This document shows positions 16,795 through 25,919 of a stretch of DNA of 64,000 nt, in pieces. Below the pieces are notes generated by a model. The model made no database searches. It saw nothing but the letters and a program-made list of their open reading frames with translations, and had not been told where the DNA came from. Every line of letters begins with the position of its first letter. Position 1 is the first letter of the stretch. Position numbers and translations under genes: made by a program. Source of the stretch: Marinobacter salinus (lineage in GTDB: Bacteria; Pseudomonadota; Gammaproteobacteria; Pseudomonadales; Oleiphilaceae); the NCBI RefSeq assembly GCF_001854125.1, contig NZ_CP017715.1, positions 1,364,001-1,428,000 of the forward strand. Reading direction: 5' to 3'.

Positions 16795-18121
16795 GCCGAG
16801 CCTTCTTCACCCGCCGGGACCGGCTCAATTCATCCTTCACGAAAGCCCCGACGGCCTTGAGGATGCCCAGGTCCGGATCAGCCTCTTCGTCATCCGCCAG
16901 CCTGAAAATCTGCTGGTAGTACCACGCCTGGCCGCCCAGCACGTTGATGACTTTGATTGGCATCAGCGGGCTCGCGGGCGAGAAAAACCCTCGTTGGGCA
17001 AGCTTGATGTGATCTTCGTGGCAAACCGTCTTATCGATGCGCCCTTCTAGCAGATCCTTAGGGGTATCCGGATCCGTGCAGAGCGGCCGGCCAAGGCCAA
17101 TCACGTCGGTTTCGCCATTGGCAACCGCCTCTTCCATAAAAGTGCGTGTACGGAATCCCCCGGTGACCATCAGCGGGCAATCGCACACCTCACGAATCTT
17201 TTGGGCATAATCCAGGAAGTAAGCCTCCCGCTTGCGAGTGCTCTCCCGCATGGCCGGCCCGTCGCTCGCCGTGTCGGCATCACCACTGTACCCGAGCAGC
17301 CGCGGCTGTTCGTAGGTGCCGCCGGACAACTCCAGCAGATCAATACCCTCCTCATTGAGCCAGCGCACCACGCTCACAGACTCATCGAGTGTAAAGCCAC
17401 CCTTACGAAAATCGTCGGAATTCAGCTTAACCGCCACCGGAAACTCCGGCCCCACAGCAGCGCGAGTCGCCCGCACTACCTCGAGCAGGAAACGGGCGCG
17501 ATTCTCCAGCGACCCACCCCAGCGGTCGGTGCGCTGATTGGTGACCGGCGACAGAAAAGACGACAACAGATACCCATGAGCCCCATGCACCTGAACGCCA
17601 GTGAAGCCCGCCTCTTTGGCGATCCGGGCGACGTTAGCAAAGCGCTGGATAAAGTCGAGGATCTCCGCCTCCGTGAGCGCCCGTGGGCAGGCATAGTTGC
17701 CCATCAGCGATAACTGCACCGCCGAAGGCCCCATCGGGCGCGAGGTAACGTAACGCGGCGACTGGCGACCGGCATGGGAGATCTGCATCCACAAATGATT
17801 GCCATTGCGGGTGCCTGCTTCGGCCCAGGCACGCAACTGCGCCATACCCTCCGGCTCGCCCTTCCCTTTTGATAAATCGGGCGCCGGATCAATCGCCACA
17901 TTACCCGGCCGCTCCAGCACCCGGTGATCAATCATCACATTGCCGGTAATCAGCAGCCCCGCTCCGCCATCGGACCAGCGACCGTACAGGGTTTCATGGC
18001 GGTGGGTGGCGTGGAGCTGATCGTCTGCCAGCCCCTCGGTCATGGCGGCCTTGGCAATACGATTGGGCAGGACGGCTCCACAGGGGAGTTTCAAGGGTTG
18101 GGCAAGCGGTGATTCGGTCAT
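16781..18121 (-). CDS. NADH:flavin oxidoreductase (Old Yellow Enzyme family)
   Basis: A 446-residue FMN-binding TIM-barrel enzyme. Family markers are PNRIAKAAMTEGLAD near the N-terminus, MQISHAGRQSPRYV, the substrate-site pair in GVQVHGAHGYLLSSFLSP (His-x-x-His), and PLMVTGGFRT with DVIGLGRPL for FMN phosphate binding. Such enzymes reduce alpha,beta-unsaturated carbonyl compounds. The ATG at 18121 (MTESP) is preceded by AGGAAT at good spacing and is preferred over one at 18145. A C-terminal extension of about 60 residues follows the barrel. It lies 28 bp downstream of the methyltransferase-HNH gene on the same strand, but a functional link is not evident. Confidence 0.87.
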   Translation of the reverse strand: MTESPLAQPLKLPCGAVLPNRIAKAAMTEGLADDQLHATHRHETLYGRWSDGGAGLLITGNVMIDHRVLERPGNVAIDPAPDLSKGKGEPEGMAQLRAWAEAGTRNGNHLWMQISHAGRQSPRYVTSRPMGPSAVQLSLMGNYACPRALTEAEILDFIQRFANVARIAKEAGFTGVQVHGAHGYLLSSFLSPVTNQRTDRWGGSLENRARFLLEVVRATRAAVGPEFPVAVKLNSDDFRKGGFTLDESVSVVRWLNEEGIDLLELSGGTYEQPRLLGYSGDADTASDGPAMRESTRKREAYFLDYAQKIREVCDCPLMVTGGFRTRTFMEEAVANGETDVIGLGRPLCTDPDTPKDLLEGRIDKTVCHEDHIKLAQRGFFSPASPLMPIKVINVLGGQAWYYQQIFRLADDEEADPDLGILKAVGAFVKDELSRSRRVKKARLTSR

Positions 18122-18149
18122 GGATAATTCCTGCTGTTCAAGCATAAGT

Positions 18150-19832
18150 TTACAGCCCCAACCACTCTGCCAGCTGAAGATTGGTTTTCAGCCTCAATCG
18201 CTGCTGAAGCATCCCCTCAAAAACACCTTCCACGGTTCGTTCCTGCCCCAACAATGGCAGCGAGGCCTCAGCTTCTGAGAAGAACTGCTCCTCACGAGAC
18301 GTGCCCACAATGGCTTGCTCCCACCAGTTCACTACTCGAGGGTGCGCCTCTTTGAGCAGCAAGTCCCCAGGAAGCTTTTCGGACTTCGAGGCATTAGCCG
18401 TATGGCTTGATGGCATCAGATTCCAGAGATCGTTGTTGTTCCACCGTGACCATGGAAAACAGTGGTCCACATCAAACCGCTTCGCTTTGAGATTTTGGGC
18501 TGTCCATACGCACTCGACCCTACCAGTCTCGAGCTGCTGGTTAATCATTTGACGGACAGCTGACGTATCGCGCCGACCTTCAACCCACTGTAAACCTCGA
18601 TGATAGACATCCATGGAATAACGCAGGTCCCAGCTACCCATCAAATCAATCCATTCATTAACAATCGCTGGCTCAATCCAGCACGCATAGCGACTGAATG
18701 CATCCCAGAGAAATGAAGGAACACGGAAGGTACCGAACCGGGAAAGCGTTTCTTTGTCCAAACGAACGGGCGCCTTCTTGATGGTCATCCTGGCCGAACC
18801 GCCCTCGAAGACCGGACGGTTACTGCCGGGCCAGGTCGTAAAATGTGCGGGGTTCTTGAGAATGGTCGAGCAGGCATCCCGGATAGCGCGCAGGACTACC
18901 GGCGCAACATCCGCAGACAGCGACATTCCGACTCTGAAGTCCAGAGGCGTGAAACTCTGCAGCTTGAAGAAATCCTCCGTGGCGAAGCCGTAGCCGCGGC
19001 TACCTGGCGCTTGCCTCAGTTGATGCCGGAGAACCAGAGGATGATAAAGCATAATCCAGAACAGCCCGACTGCACCAAGCGGAATCTCAACCCAGTCATC
19101 GGTACGATTAAGCGCCAGGCCGGGCGCACCGTCAGCGATCCGGACGAGGGTTCGCAGCAAACCCAATTTGTAAGTCGAAGACTTATTATCATTAACGATG
19201 ATGTGGCGGACTGTCGGCAATGCGCCTGTGCCATCGTCCGCCAAACGAAAAGCCAGAGTCTCCCAGGAAACCTCATTCCTCTGGAGCTCATCCTTCTTGC
19301 GCCCGACCGGCAGCGGAAGCGAAATCAGTGCCCGGCGTTTGGCAAAACCCTCCAGGTCTTCCCTACTGACATCGTAGAAAACGCGCTCGCCATCACCGGG
19401 CCCATGCCGAAGCGTAATTACCAGCATTCCACCGGGTGCCAGAAGCTCAGTCAGGATGCGAAAAGCACGTTCACGATCGGAGGGCGGGATATGCATCCAG
19501 ACAGCGGAAACAAGAATCAGATCGAAGCGATAGCTAAGCTCCCGGATCTTACCCAAATCGGGTAATTGATCGTCTACCCAGTGAACGCTCTGCCTGCGAG
19601 TAGCGTCCTGCCCCAACTCTCGCAAGCCAGTGGCGGGCTCTACCGCGACAACGTCCCAGCCCCTTGCTGCAAGAGCGCTGGAATCGCGACCGCTGCCTGC
19701 GCCGACATCCAGAGCAAGACCTGGTTTATCGCCAAGGAAGGAGAGCCAGTCTTGGTGAACCTGTTCGAAGGTCAGGGACTGGTATTGGTTGAAAAAGTTT
19801 TGGGCGTTTTTGTTGTAGGGACCGTAACTCAT
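18150..19832 (-). CDS. SAM methyltransferase fused to HNH endonuclease
   Basis: A 560-residue two-part protein. Residues about 35-150 form a class I SAM-dependent methyltransferase domain, with motif I ALDVGAGSGRDS near residue 40 and VSAVWMHIPP later. A middle region of about 250 residues is unrecognised. Residues about 440-480 carry an HNH signature: FDVDHCFPWSRW, then NNNDLWNLMPSSHTANASKS, matching D-H...N...N of HNH nucleases. The start at 19832 (MSYGPYNKN) overlaps the upstream helicase stop by 4 bp (ATGA), so the two are translationally coupled. The likely role is nucleic-acid modification plus cleavage in a defence-type module. The methylation target could equally be a small molecule or protein. 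Confidence 0.75.
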   Translation of the reverse strand: MSYGPYNKNAQNFFNQYQSLTFEQVHQDWLSFLGDKPGLALDVGAGSGRDSSALAARGWDVVAVEPATGLRELGQDATRRQSVHWVDDQLPDLGKIRELSYRFDLILVSAVWMHIPPSDRERAFRILTELLAPGGMLVITLRHGPGDGERVFYDVSREDLEGFAKRRALISLPLPVGRKKDELQRNEVSWETLAFRLADDGTGALPTVRHIIVNDNKSSTYKLGLLRTLVRIADGAPGLALNRTDDWVEIPLGAVGLFWIMLYHPLVLRHQLRQAPGSRGYGFATEDFFKLQSFTPLDFRVGMSLSADVAPVVLRAIRDACSTILKNPAHFTTWPGSNRPVFEGGSARMTIKKAPVRLDKETLSRFGTFRVPSFLWDAFSRYACWIEPAIVNEWIDLMGSWDLRYSMDVYHRGLQWVEGRRDTSAVRQMINQQLETGRVECVWTAQNLKAKRFDVDHCFPWSRWNNNDLWNLMPSSHTANASKSEKLPGDLLLKEAHPRVVNWWEQAIVGTSREEQFFSEAEASLPLLGQERTVEGVFEGMLQQRLRLKTNLQLAEWLGL

Positions 19833-22800
19833 GCCGCCGCCAGCTTCGCTGCATGCTGCCACATAAAGTTCGGCATCGGCGTTCGGAGTTTCCAGGTAAT
19901 ACTCATCGGCTGGGAACCGGTGTGAGACACGTAATCCACCTCACCATAATTCACAAACCCCATCGTGCGACCATATTCGTCTTTCGCCTGCTCTCTTACA
20001 AACAAGAACAACCGCTTGTTGATGGCTTGGTGTTGAATATAGTCCTTCCCTTTACCACGCTCAGGCCGGGAACTGTTTTGCGACTGCCAGTGGAATAACT
20101 GCTCATTGATGGCGTAGTCGTGGTACATGGTGGTTGGGGAGAACTGCTTTTCGTTTTTGTCCAAGGTGACAAACAGCAGCTCAATATTTTGATCCTGAAT
20201 GACATATACACCTTCCCTCGATGGTGGCTGATGCTCGAACGTCATCGCACCAAAGCCAGCCAGAATCTGCTCTCGGGAATAGCGGGCGTGCAATCGTAGC
20301 GGGACTTCCCGCAACTCCGGCATCGCCGGCTGCTCGTGTTTGGTTTTCGCCAATTTCCAGTCGAGCACGTCCACCAGCTCCTGTTCCAGCCCCAGCTTGC
20401 TGAGTTCTGCCAAGCTTTGTGTCAGCGAACCAAATTCCAGCTCTGGCCCTGCTTTCTGCCAGAAGTCGTAATGGCACATGAGTGCCTGGCGACCTTTCGG
20501 GTCGTCACAGCTAAACCCTGCCTGGCATAGCTTCTTAAGAAACAGCAGGTACTGGTGATCGTCGCAGATCAAAATCCGATTGTGGATGGCCTTCTTCGCC
20601 AGTTTAAACGAGTCATCGGCTCTATCTTCGTTTTTTGCCTTGCTTACCAACTCGGCCCAACTGCCCCGTTTGTAGAGTTCGTTCAGGTCGATGTGGGGAT
20701 GATGGGTTATGAAGTTCTTCAGCGTGAGTGGCTGAGTGAAATGCTGTGGGAACTGCCGAACAAGAGACACCAGCCGCTTCATGGTCAGCGTGGCTTGCCG
20801 GATGTTGCTCAGCACCATTTCCTGGGTTTTCTTGGTGAGCTCAATTCGGCAACCCAGTGGTGCATGGGGAAAGCCCTGCTTCAGTTCTTCCGAAATTGAG
20901 CGTTCTGACTTACCCACCAGTGCCCGGAATTTATTGGCGAAATCATATTCAGGCCGAGAGTTACCAACAAAGTCCAAGACTGTGCAGCAATCTTTGTCGT
21001 CAGCAAGGCGTAAACCCCGACCCAGTTGCTGAAGGAAGATGGTCAGGCTTTCGGTTGGGCGCAGGAATAACAGGGTGTCGACTTCCGGAATATCGACGCC
21101 TTCGTTGAATATGTCGACCACACACAGCACGTTGATTTGCCCGGAGCGAATGGCTTGCTGCTTTTGTTGGCGTTCGTGGCTGTTGTCACTGGTGAGCACA
21201 TCGGCCTTGATGCCGTGTAACAGGAGCTGCTCCACCATGAAGGTCGCGTGTTCACGGCTCACACAGAAAGCGAGAGCTTTCATGCTGGCTATATCGGTGA
21301 CGATTTCCCGCAAGCTTCGCAGAATCTTTTTTACGCGATTCTGGTTGTGCGTATACAAGTTCGTCAACTGAGCAATATCGTAACGCCCACGACTCCAAGG
21401 AATGGTGCGCAGGTCGGTGTCATCATCTATTCCAAAGTATTGGAAGGGGCAAAGGTGGCGGCGGTTGATGGCCTCCGGTAACCGGAGTTCGGCGGCAATC
21501 ACGCCACCAAAGTCGCTGAGAATATCGCCGTTATCGTGTCGCTCCGGAGTCGCTGTCAGTCCCAGCAGTATTTCGGGCGAGAAGTGTTCCAATACCGCCC
21601 GATAACTCGATGCGGCGATGTGGTGCACTTCGTCGATTACGATGTAGTCGTAATAGCCTTCAGTGAGCTTTAGCTGATCCAGCTGGTTATTCAGAGTCTG
21701 AATCGAAACGAACAACTGCCGGTAGTGTTCCGGCAACTGGCCGCCTACCCAGAGTTCACCGAAAGCACTATTACGCAGCACGCCACGGTAAGCTTCCCGG
21801 GCTTGGCGCAGAATTTCTTCCCGGTGCGCCACAAACAGAAAGTGGGCGTTTGGTTTTGCTTTCAGGAAGCGCCGGAAATCAAACGCCGAGATCAGGGTCT
21901 TGCCGGTACCAGTGGCGGCCACCACGAGGTTTCGGAAACGCTGGTGCACGTCCCGCTCAACAGAGAGTTGCTCTAGAATGTCTTTCTGATGCGGAAACGG
22001 CGTAATTTCGAAATAGTGGGAGGAGCCGGGAGCGTCCAACCCTTTTTGTTGTTTTAGTGCGCGGTTGAGCTTTTCGGTACTCTCAGCCCTGCCATCGAAC
22101 CATTCAAAGTCTTCCGAAGCCCAATAGGTTTCAAAGGTGCTGAGCGATTTGTTGATGATATGAGGGATTTCCTGAGCGGTGATCTTAAGATTCCACTCAA
22201 GCCCATTGGTCAGCGCCGATCGGGATAGGTTTGATGAACCGATGTAACCGGTGTGAAAACCCGTGTTCCGAAGGAACAAATAGCTCTTGGCGTGCAGCCT
22301 TTCACGCTCTGTGTTGTAGCTCAACTTCACTTCGGTGTTCGGCAGGCTAGCCAGATACTCAACGGCTTTGGCATCCGTTGCCCCCATGTAGGAGGTGGTG
22401 ATGATTTTCAGCTCTCGGCCACTCGCGGTGAAGGCTTCCAGTTCTTTCCGGAATATCCGAATTCCGGCCCATTTGATGAATGAGACCAACCAGTAAATCC
22501 GGTCCGCTGACAAAATCTCGCGCTTTAGCTCTGATTCCAGTGACAAGCCAGCATTACTGCCTGAAAATAACTCACTCTGTGTGAGCCCTGTAAGCGGAAA
22601 AACGTCTTCAACATACTGCTTCAGGTTCGCAGCAACCGGGTTTTCCAGTTCATAAAGCGCGGTGAGGATCTTTCCTTGGCTATCGAGGAGGTTCTCATCC
22701 AGGAACCCATCATCCTGCACCTTCCCCTTGAGCCACATCAGCAACTGATTCGATAACTCGATTTGCTCCTGAAGTCGGTTATCGCCCGAAGGCACCGATC

Positions 22801-22957
22801 CAATAGCGAACTCCAGAATGTTAGTCAGGAATCGTGACAACCATACAGATGCTTCCACACTGCTAAGCTGGCGCTCACCTACGTAAAATTGTTTCCGGTC
22901 CAATCTATTTTCTACGAGCCGGGTAATAAGCTGCTCGTAGATTCCGGTCTGCTGCAT
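19829..22957 (-). CDS. PLD-nuclease/SF2 helicase/DUF3427 protein
   Basis: A 1042-residue multidomain protein. The N-terminal third has a phospholipase-D-like nuclease domain, with HAKSYLFLRN near residue 221 and GSSNLSRSAL, a single HKD-type site. A superfamily 2 helicase core follows: VAATGTGKTLISA near 349, VIDEVHHIAAS near 439, GLTATPER, and motif VI QQLGRGLRLA. The C-terminal part, from about residue 880, matches DUF3427 (SREGVYVIQDQNIELLFVTL). Helicases of this architecture occur in defence islands and some restriction-like systems. It is the first gene of a two-gene operon with the methyltransferase-HNH fusion. Whether it is anti-phage, repair or restriction is not known. Confidence 0.85.
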   Translation of the reverse strand: MQQTGIYEQLITRLVENRLDRKQFYVGERQLSSVEASVWLSRFLTNILEFAIGSVPSGDNRLQEQIELSNQLLMWLKGKVQDDGFLDENLLDSQGKILTALYELENPVAANLKQYVEDVFPLTGLTQSELFSGSNAGLSLESELKREILSADRIYWLVSFIKWAGIRIFRKELEAFTASGRELKIITTSYMGATDAKAVEYLASLPNTEVKLSYNTERERLHAKSYLFLRNTGFHTGYIGSSNLSRSALTNGLEWNLKITAQEIPHIINKSLSTFETYWASEDFEWFDGRAESTEKLNRALKQQKGLDAPGSSHYFEITPFPHQKDILEQLSVERDVHQRFRNLVVAATGTGKTLISAFDFRRFLKAKPNAHFLFVAHREEILRQAREAYRGVLRNSAFGELWVGGQLPEHYRQLFVSIQTLNNQLDQLKLTEGYYDYIVIDEVHHIAASSYRAVLEHFSPEILLGLTATPERHDNGDILSDFGGVIAAELRLPEAINRRHLCPFQYFGIDDDTDLRTIPWSRGRYDIAQLTNLYTHNQNRVKKILRSLREIVTDIASMKALAFCVSREHATFMVEQLLLHGIKADVLTSDNSHERQQKQQAIRSGQINVLCVVDIFNEGVDIPEVDTLLFLRPTESLTIFLQQLGRGLRLADDKDCCTVLDFVGNSRPEYDFANKFRALVGKSERSISEELKQGFPHAPLGCRIELTKKTQEMVLSNIRQATLTMKRLVSLVRQFPQHFTQPLTLKNFITHHPHIDLNELYKRGSWAELVSKAKNEDRADDSFKLAKKAIHNRILICDDHQYLLFLKKLCQAGFSCDDPKGRQALMCHYDFWQKAGPELEFGSLTQSLAELSKLGLEQELVDVLDWKLAKTKHEQPAMPELREVPLRLHARYSREQILAGFGAMTFEHQPPSREGVYVIQDQNIELLFVTLDKNEKQFSPTTMYHDYAINEQLFHWQSQNSSRPERGKGKDYIQHQAINKRLFLFVREQAKDEYGRTMGFVNYGEVDYVSHTGSQPMSITWKLRTPMPNFMWQHAAKLAAA

Positions 22958-23270
22958 CGTGTACGTCCCACATTGATGACTTCCAGAAGAACGGCGCTGT
23001 GGCCACCGGCATTTCTTATATCTCGCAATCTAACTAAATCCGATAGAATGACGTTAACCCCTAACATGTCGGATTTCCATGAAATCCGCGATCCTCCCGA
23101 CAGGTTTTTCTGGCCTGAAGAGCGCCTCAAGCGGTTTTTTTGTGTAGCCTTACATTAGACCAGGGAGATCGAGCGCTTCCACATTGTGGACGCACTGGAC
23201 AGCCAAAACCGAATATCCAGCTTGCCGGTCCGCGGTCCGTAACTTGCAAAGCACTGCTTGGCGTCGCTAC
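22958..23270. promoter_or_regulatory. Intergenic gap with 8-bp inverted repeat upstream of the helicase operon
   Basis: I see no gene in this 313-bp gap. It holds a perfect inverted repeat, AAATCCGA at 23036-23043 and TCGGATTT at 23069-23076, separated by 25 bp that include the palindrome GTTAAC. The repeat is about 80-120 bp before the helicase start on the minus strand and could be an operator. The part at 23160-23270 contains neither a recognisable terminator nor a convincing coding remnant. Confidence 0.4.
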
Positions 23271-25919
23271 TCATGCCTGTGCAACTGCCTGAACCTTCAA
23301 GCTCTGGAGGTCAATAGGTGGTACACCAAGGTCGTTCCAGTTCCCTGGATGACAGGTAAACAGCAATATCTGATGCCGACTGGCCGCATCGAACAGGATG
23401 CGTTTCATGTCTTCCAGTCGGTCGCTGTCACTGTGCACCAGGGTGTCGTCCAGGATGACCAGCGTTGGCCTTCCTGCTTCCCGCAGCAGATCGGCATAGG
23501 CCAGGCGACTGATCAGGCCCATCTGTTCCCGGGCGCCAAAACTCAGTTCGGTGATCTGCCCCAGTTCGCTGCCCCGGCTGAAGGTGCCCGGGCGTAGCTG
23601 TTCGTCCACTTCCAACGACGCTTCCGGAAACAGCACTGACAGGTAGTGGTTCAGGTGTTTCTGCAGCGGCGCCTGCAGTCGACGCGTCAGGGCCTGGCGC
23701 TTTTCTGTGAGCAGGTTGAGCAGCAGATCCAGTGCCTGGGCGCGGCGATGCAATTCCTGATAGCGGCGGTTGCACTGGTCGAATTCCGCCTCTTGCTCGT
23801 TGAGCTGTTCTTCCAGCCCTTCGGCACCCCAGGCCTCCAGCCTGACTTTGATATCCCTTAGTTCTCGGCTGCGATTCTCCTGAGTCTGGCGCAGTTGGTT
23901 GACCGCGTTCTGGTAACGTTCGATATCCTGCCGGAGAAACTCCGGGCGGGCCTCCCGGATTTCACGTTCGCGGCGTTCGAGGCTGGCTTCCAGTTCTGCT
24001 TGCTGTTTTTCGATGTTCGCCAGGTCGGCGGTTATCTGCCGAAGTTGCTGCTGCCGTTCCGGGCTCTTTTCTTCATCCGCCAACCGCTGCCATTCTGTTT
24101 TGGCGTTATCCCGGGCCTGTTTCAGGGCAGACAGGCTGGACTGATGCACGCGCTCATCGGATTCGGCCTTGTCCAATGCGGTGCCGGCCCGGGCGAAAGC
24201 TGCCTCCGCTTCTTCCAGGGCCGGCACATCCTCTTGCGGATCCGGTTTGGGAGTGGCTTCCAGTTGTGTTCGGGCTTTCTCCAGCTCGCCTTCTGCCTCG
24301 TTCTGGTCGGAGACAAGTTGCTCAAGGCCTGCCGGTGCCAGAGATTTGAACAGCTCGTCGGCATGCTTGACGGCTCGTCCGGCACTTTCGAAGGCGGAGA
24401 GACGGTCCTCTGCCTGTTGCACGGATTCTACGCCAAGGGTCTTCAGCTGTTCTTCCAGATCTTCCTCAAGGGCTTTTAGCTTCCTCCGGGTGCTGGCCAG
24501 CTCTTCCCCGCCCGGCGTTATGCCGAGGGTGCCAACACCCGGAATCACCAGGGTCGACTCTTCCAGAAGCTGTTGCTCGCCTTGTCCAGTAAGCGATTCA
24601 TCGTTCAGCGTCAGTGATGCGCCAGCATCCAGCTGCCAGCTCAATCGGGTGGCGATGGTCCGTGAGCGAATGGTTTCTTCGTTCAGCTGGTTCCCGGTGG
24701 CTCGCAGTTTTTTGACCAACTCTGCATCGATGCGGTTTTCCCTGGCTTGCTGCCTGGCTTGCTCTAATTGCTGGTGGTATTCCTTTGCTTTGGCAAGGTT
24801 CTGGCTCAGCACTTGTTTTTGCTGTTCAAGCCGGCGGACATCCTGCTCCAGCCGCTGCCGAGTTTGCAGTAAGCCCGCCAGTTTGCGTTGCTTTTCCGCT
24901 TGCTCATAGGCGGTTCTGGCTTCGCTCAAACGGCCTGCAATCATCGGAGTTTGGGCTTCTGCGGTGGAGAGGTCTCGCTCCGCTCGGTCCAGTTCGGCTT
25001 TTCGACCCTCAAGCTGGCGACTGAGCCCTTCCAGGTGTTCCTTGTTCTGCTGCAATAGGCGGTGGTTTTGCAGTAGCTGGCTGAGCGTGGCTTTTTCCTG
25101 GTTCTGTTGCTGCTCCAGCCGCTCAACCTGCTGATATCGCACCCGGGCTTCCTCCAACTGGCGCTGGGCGTCTTCCCAGGGGCGCTCCGCCTCCGCCTGA
25201 TCATAGTCATGGGCCAGCTTGCCGAGCCGGTCGACCTGTTCCTGGTATTTATGCACCCGCTCCTTCAGCTCTCCGATTTCACGCTCATACAGGGCACGGT
25301 CTTTTTCCAGTTGCTGGTAGTCTCCACGGGGCTTGCCGGTGCCGGTCAGCAGGGTGTCCCGCTGGCTGCGAACCGTCTCGATCAGGTCGTCGCCCCCGGA
25401 GCTGGCCACCTCTCCGACCATGGAATTCAGGGCGGATTTCAGATGGTCACCGGCATGCTCTATGGCCTGTTCGATGTCCTGCCCGGTGCCCTGCTCCACC
25501 CACAGCAGTCCCGGTATGCCCCAGTGTTCGGCTTTGCTGGCACCACGTTTCGGGTACTGGTAGCCCAGCAGTTCTGCCAGTTTTTCTTCCGCGTCGTCTT
25601 CACTGTAGGTCTCAGTGCCGACAACCAGGTCGCACCGTTTGCGCTGGAGAAAGCTTTTGGTGAGGCGCCAGACTCGGTTGTCGTGCTCGAAATCCAGCTC
25701 AATGGTGGGGGCCGCAGCGGAGTCACCCCAAGGGCGCAGGTCATCAACGGCCGTTGAACGGTAGCGCTCGAAAAACGCCGCACGGATGGCACGTACCAGC
25801 GTGCTTTTGCCGGACTCATTGGGGCCATGGATCAGGTTGAGCCCGGGTTGCAGGTTGTCCAGAACAAAGGGTTTGCGGAACTGGCGCAGCTGTTCAATGC
25901 GCATTCGCTGCAGCTTCAT
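23271..25919 (-). CDS. SbcC/YhaN-like AAA ATPase
   Basis: An 882-residue Rad50/SbcC-type ATPase. Walker A GPNESGKST is at residues 32-40 and Walker B is RPTLVILDDTLVHSDSDRLE near the C-terminus. The signature-like segment FGAREQMGLISRLAYADLLR lies before it. Two long coiled coils span about residues 190-430 and 480-760, rich in Gln, Glu and Lys. No CxxC zinc hook is obvious at the apex, which fits the YhaN branch rather than SbcC proper. It overlaps the metallophosphoesterase gene by 4 bp (ATGA); the pair should form a nuclease complex for DNA-end processing. The chromosomal sbcCD pair, if any, is outside the window. Confidence 0.84.
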   Translation of the reverse strand: MKLQRMRIEQLRQFRKPFVLDNLQPGLNLIHGPNESGKSTLVRAIRAAFFERYRSTAVDDLRPWGDSAAAPTIELDFEHDNRVWRLTKSFLQRKRCDLVVGTETYSEDDAEEKLAELLGYQYPKRGASKAEHWGIPGLLWVEQGTGQDIEQAIEHAGDHLKSALNSMVGEVASSGGDDLIETVRSQRDTLLTGTGKPRGDYQQLEKDRALYEREIGELKERVHKYQEQVDRLGKLAHDYDQAEAERPWEDAQRQLEEARVRYQQVERLEQQQNQEKATLSQLLQNHRLLQQNKEHLEGLSRQLEGRKAELDRAERDLSTAEAQTPMIAGRLSEARTAYEQAEKQRKLAGLLQTRQRLEQDVRRLEQQKQVLSQNLAKAKEYHQQLEQARQQARENRIDAELVKKLRATGNQLNEETIRSRTIATRLSWQLDAGASLTLNDESLTGQGEQQLLEESTLVIPGVGTLGITPGGEELASTRRKLKALEEDLEEQLKTLGVESVQQAEDRLSAFESAGRAVKHADELFKSLAPAGLEQLVSDQNEAEGELEKARTQLEATPKPDPQEDVPALEEAEAAFARAGTALDKAESDERVHQSSLSALKQARDNAKTEWQRLADEEKSPERQQQLRQITADLANIEKQQAELEASLERREREIREARPEFLRQDIERYQNAVNQLRQTQENRSRELRDIKVRLEAWGAEGLEEQLNEQEAEFDQCNRRYQELHRRAQALDLLLNLLTEKRQALTRRLQAPLQKHLNHYLSVLFPEASLEVDEQLRPGTFSRGSELGQITELSFGAREQMGLISRLAYADLLREAGRPTLVILDDTLVHSDSDRLEDMKRILFDAASRHQILLFTCHPGNWNDLGVPPIDLQSLKVQAVAQA

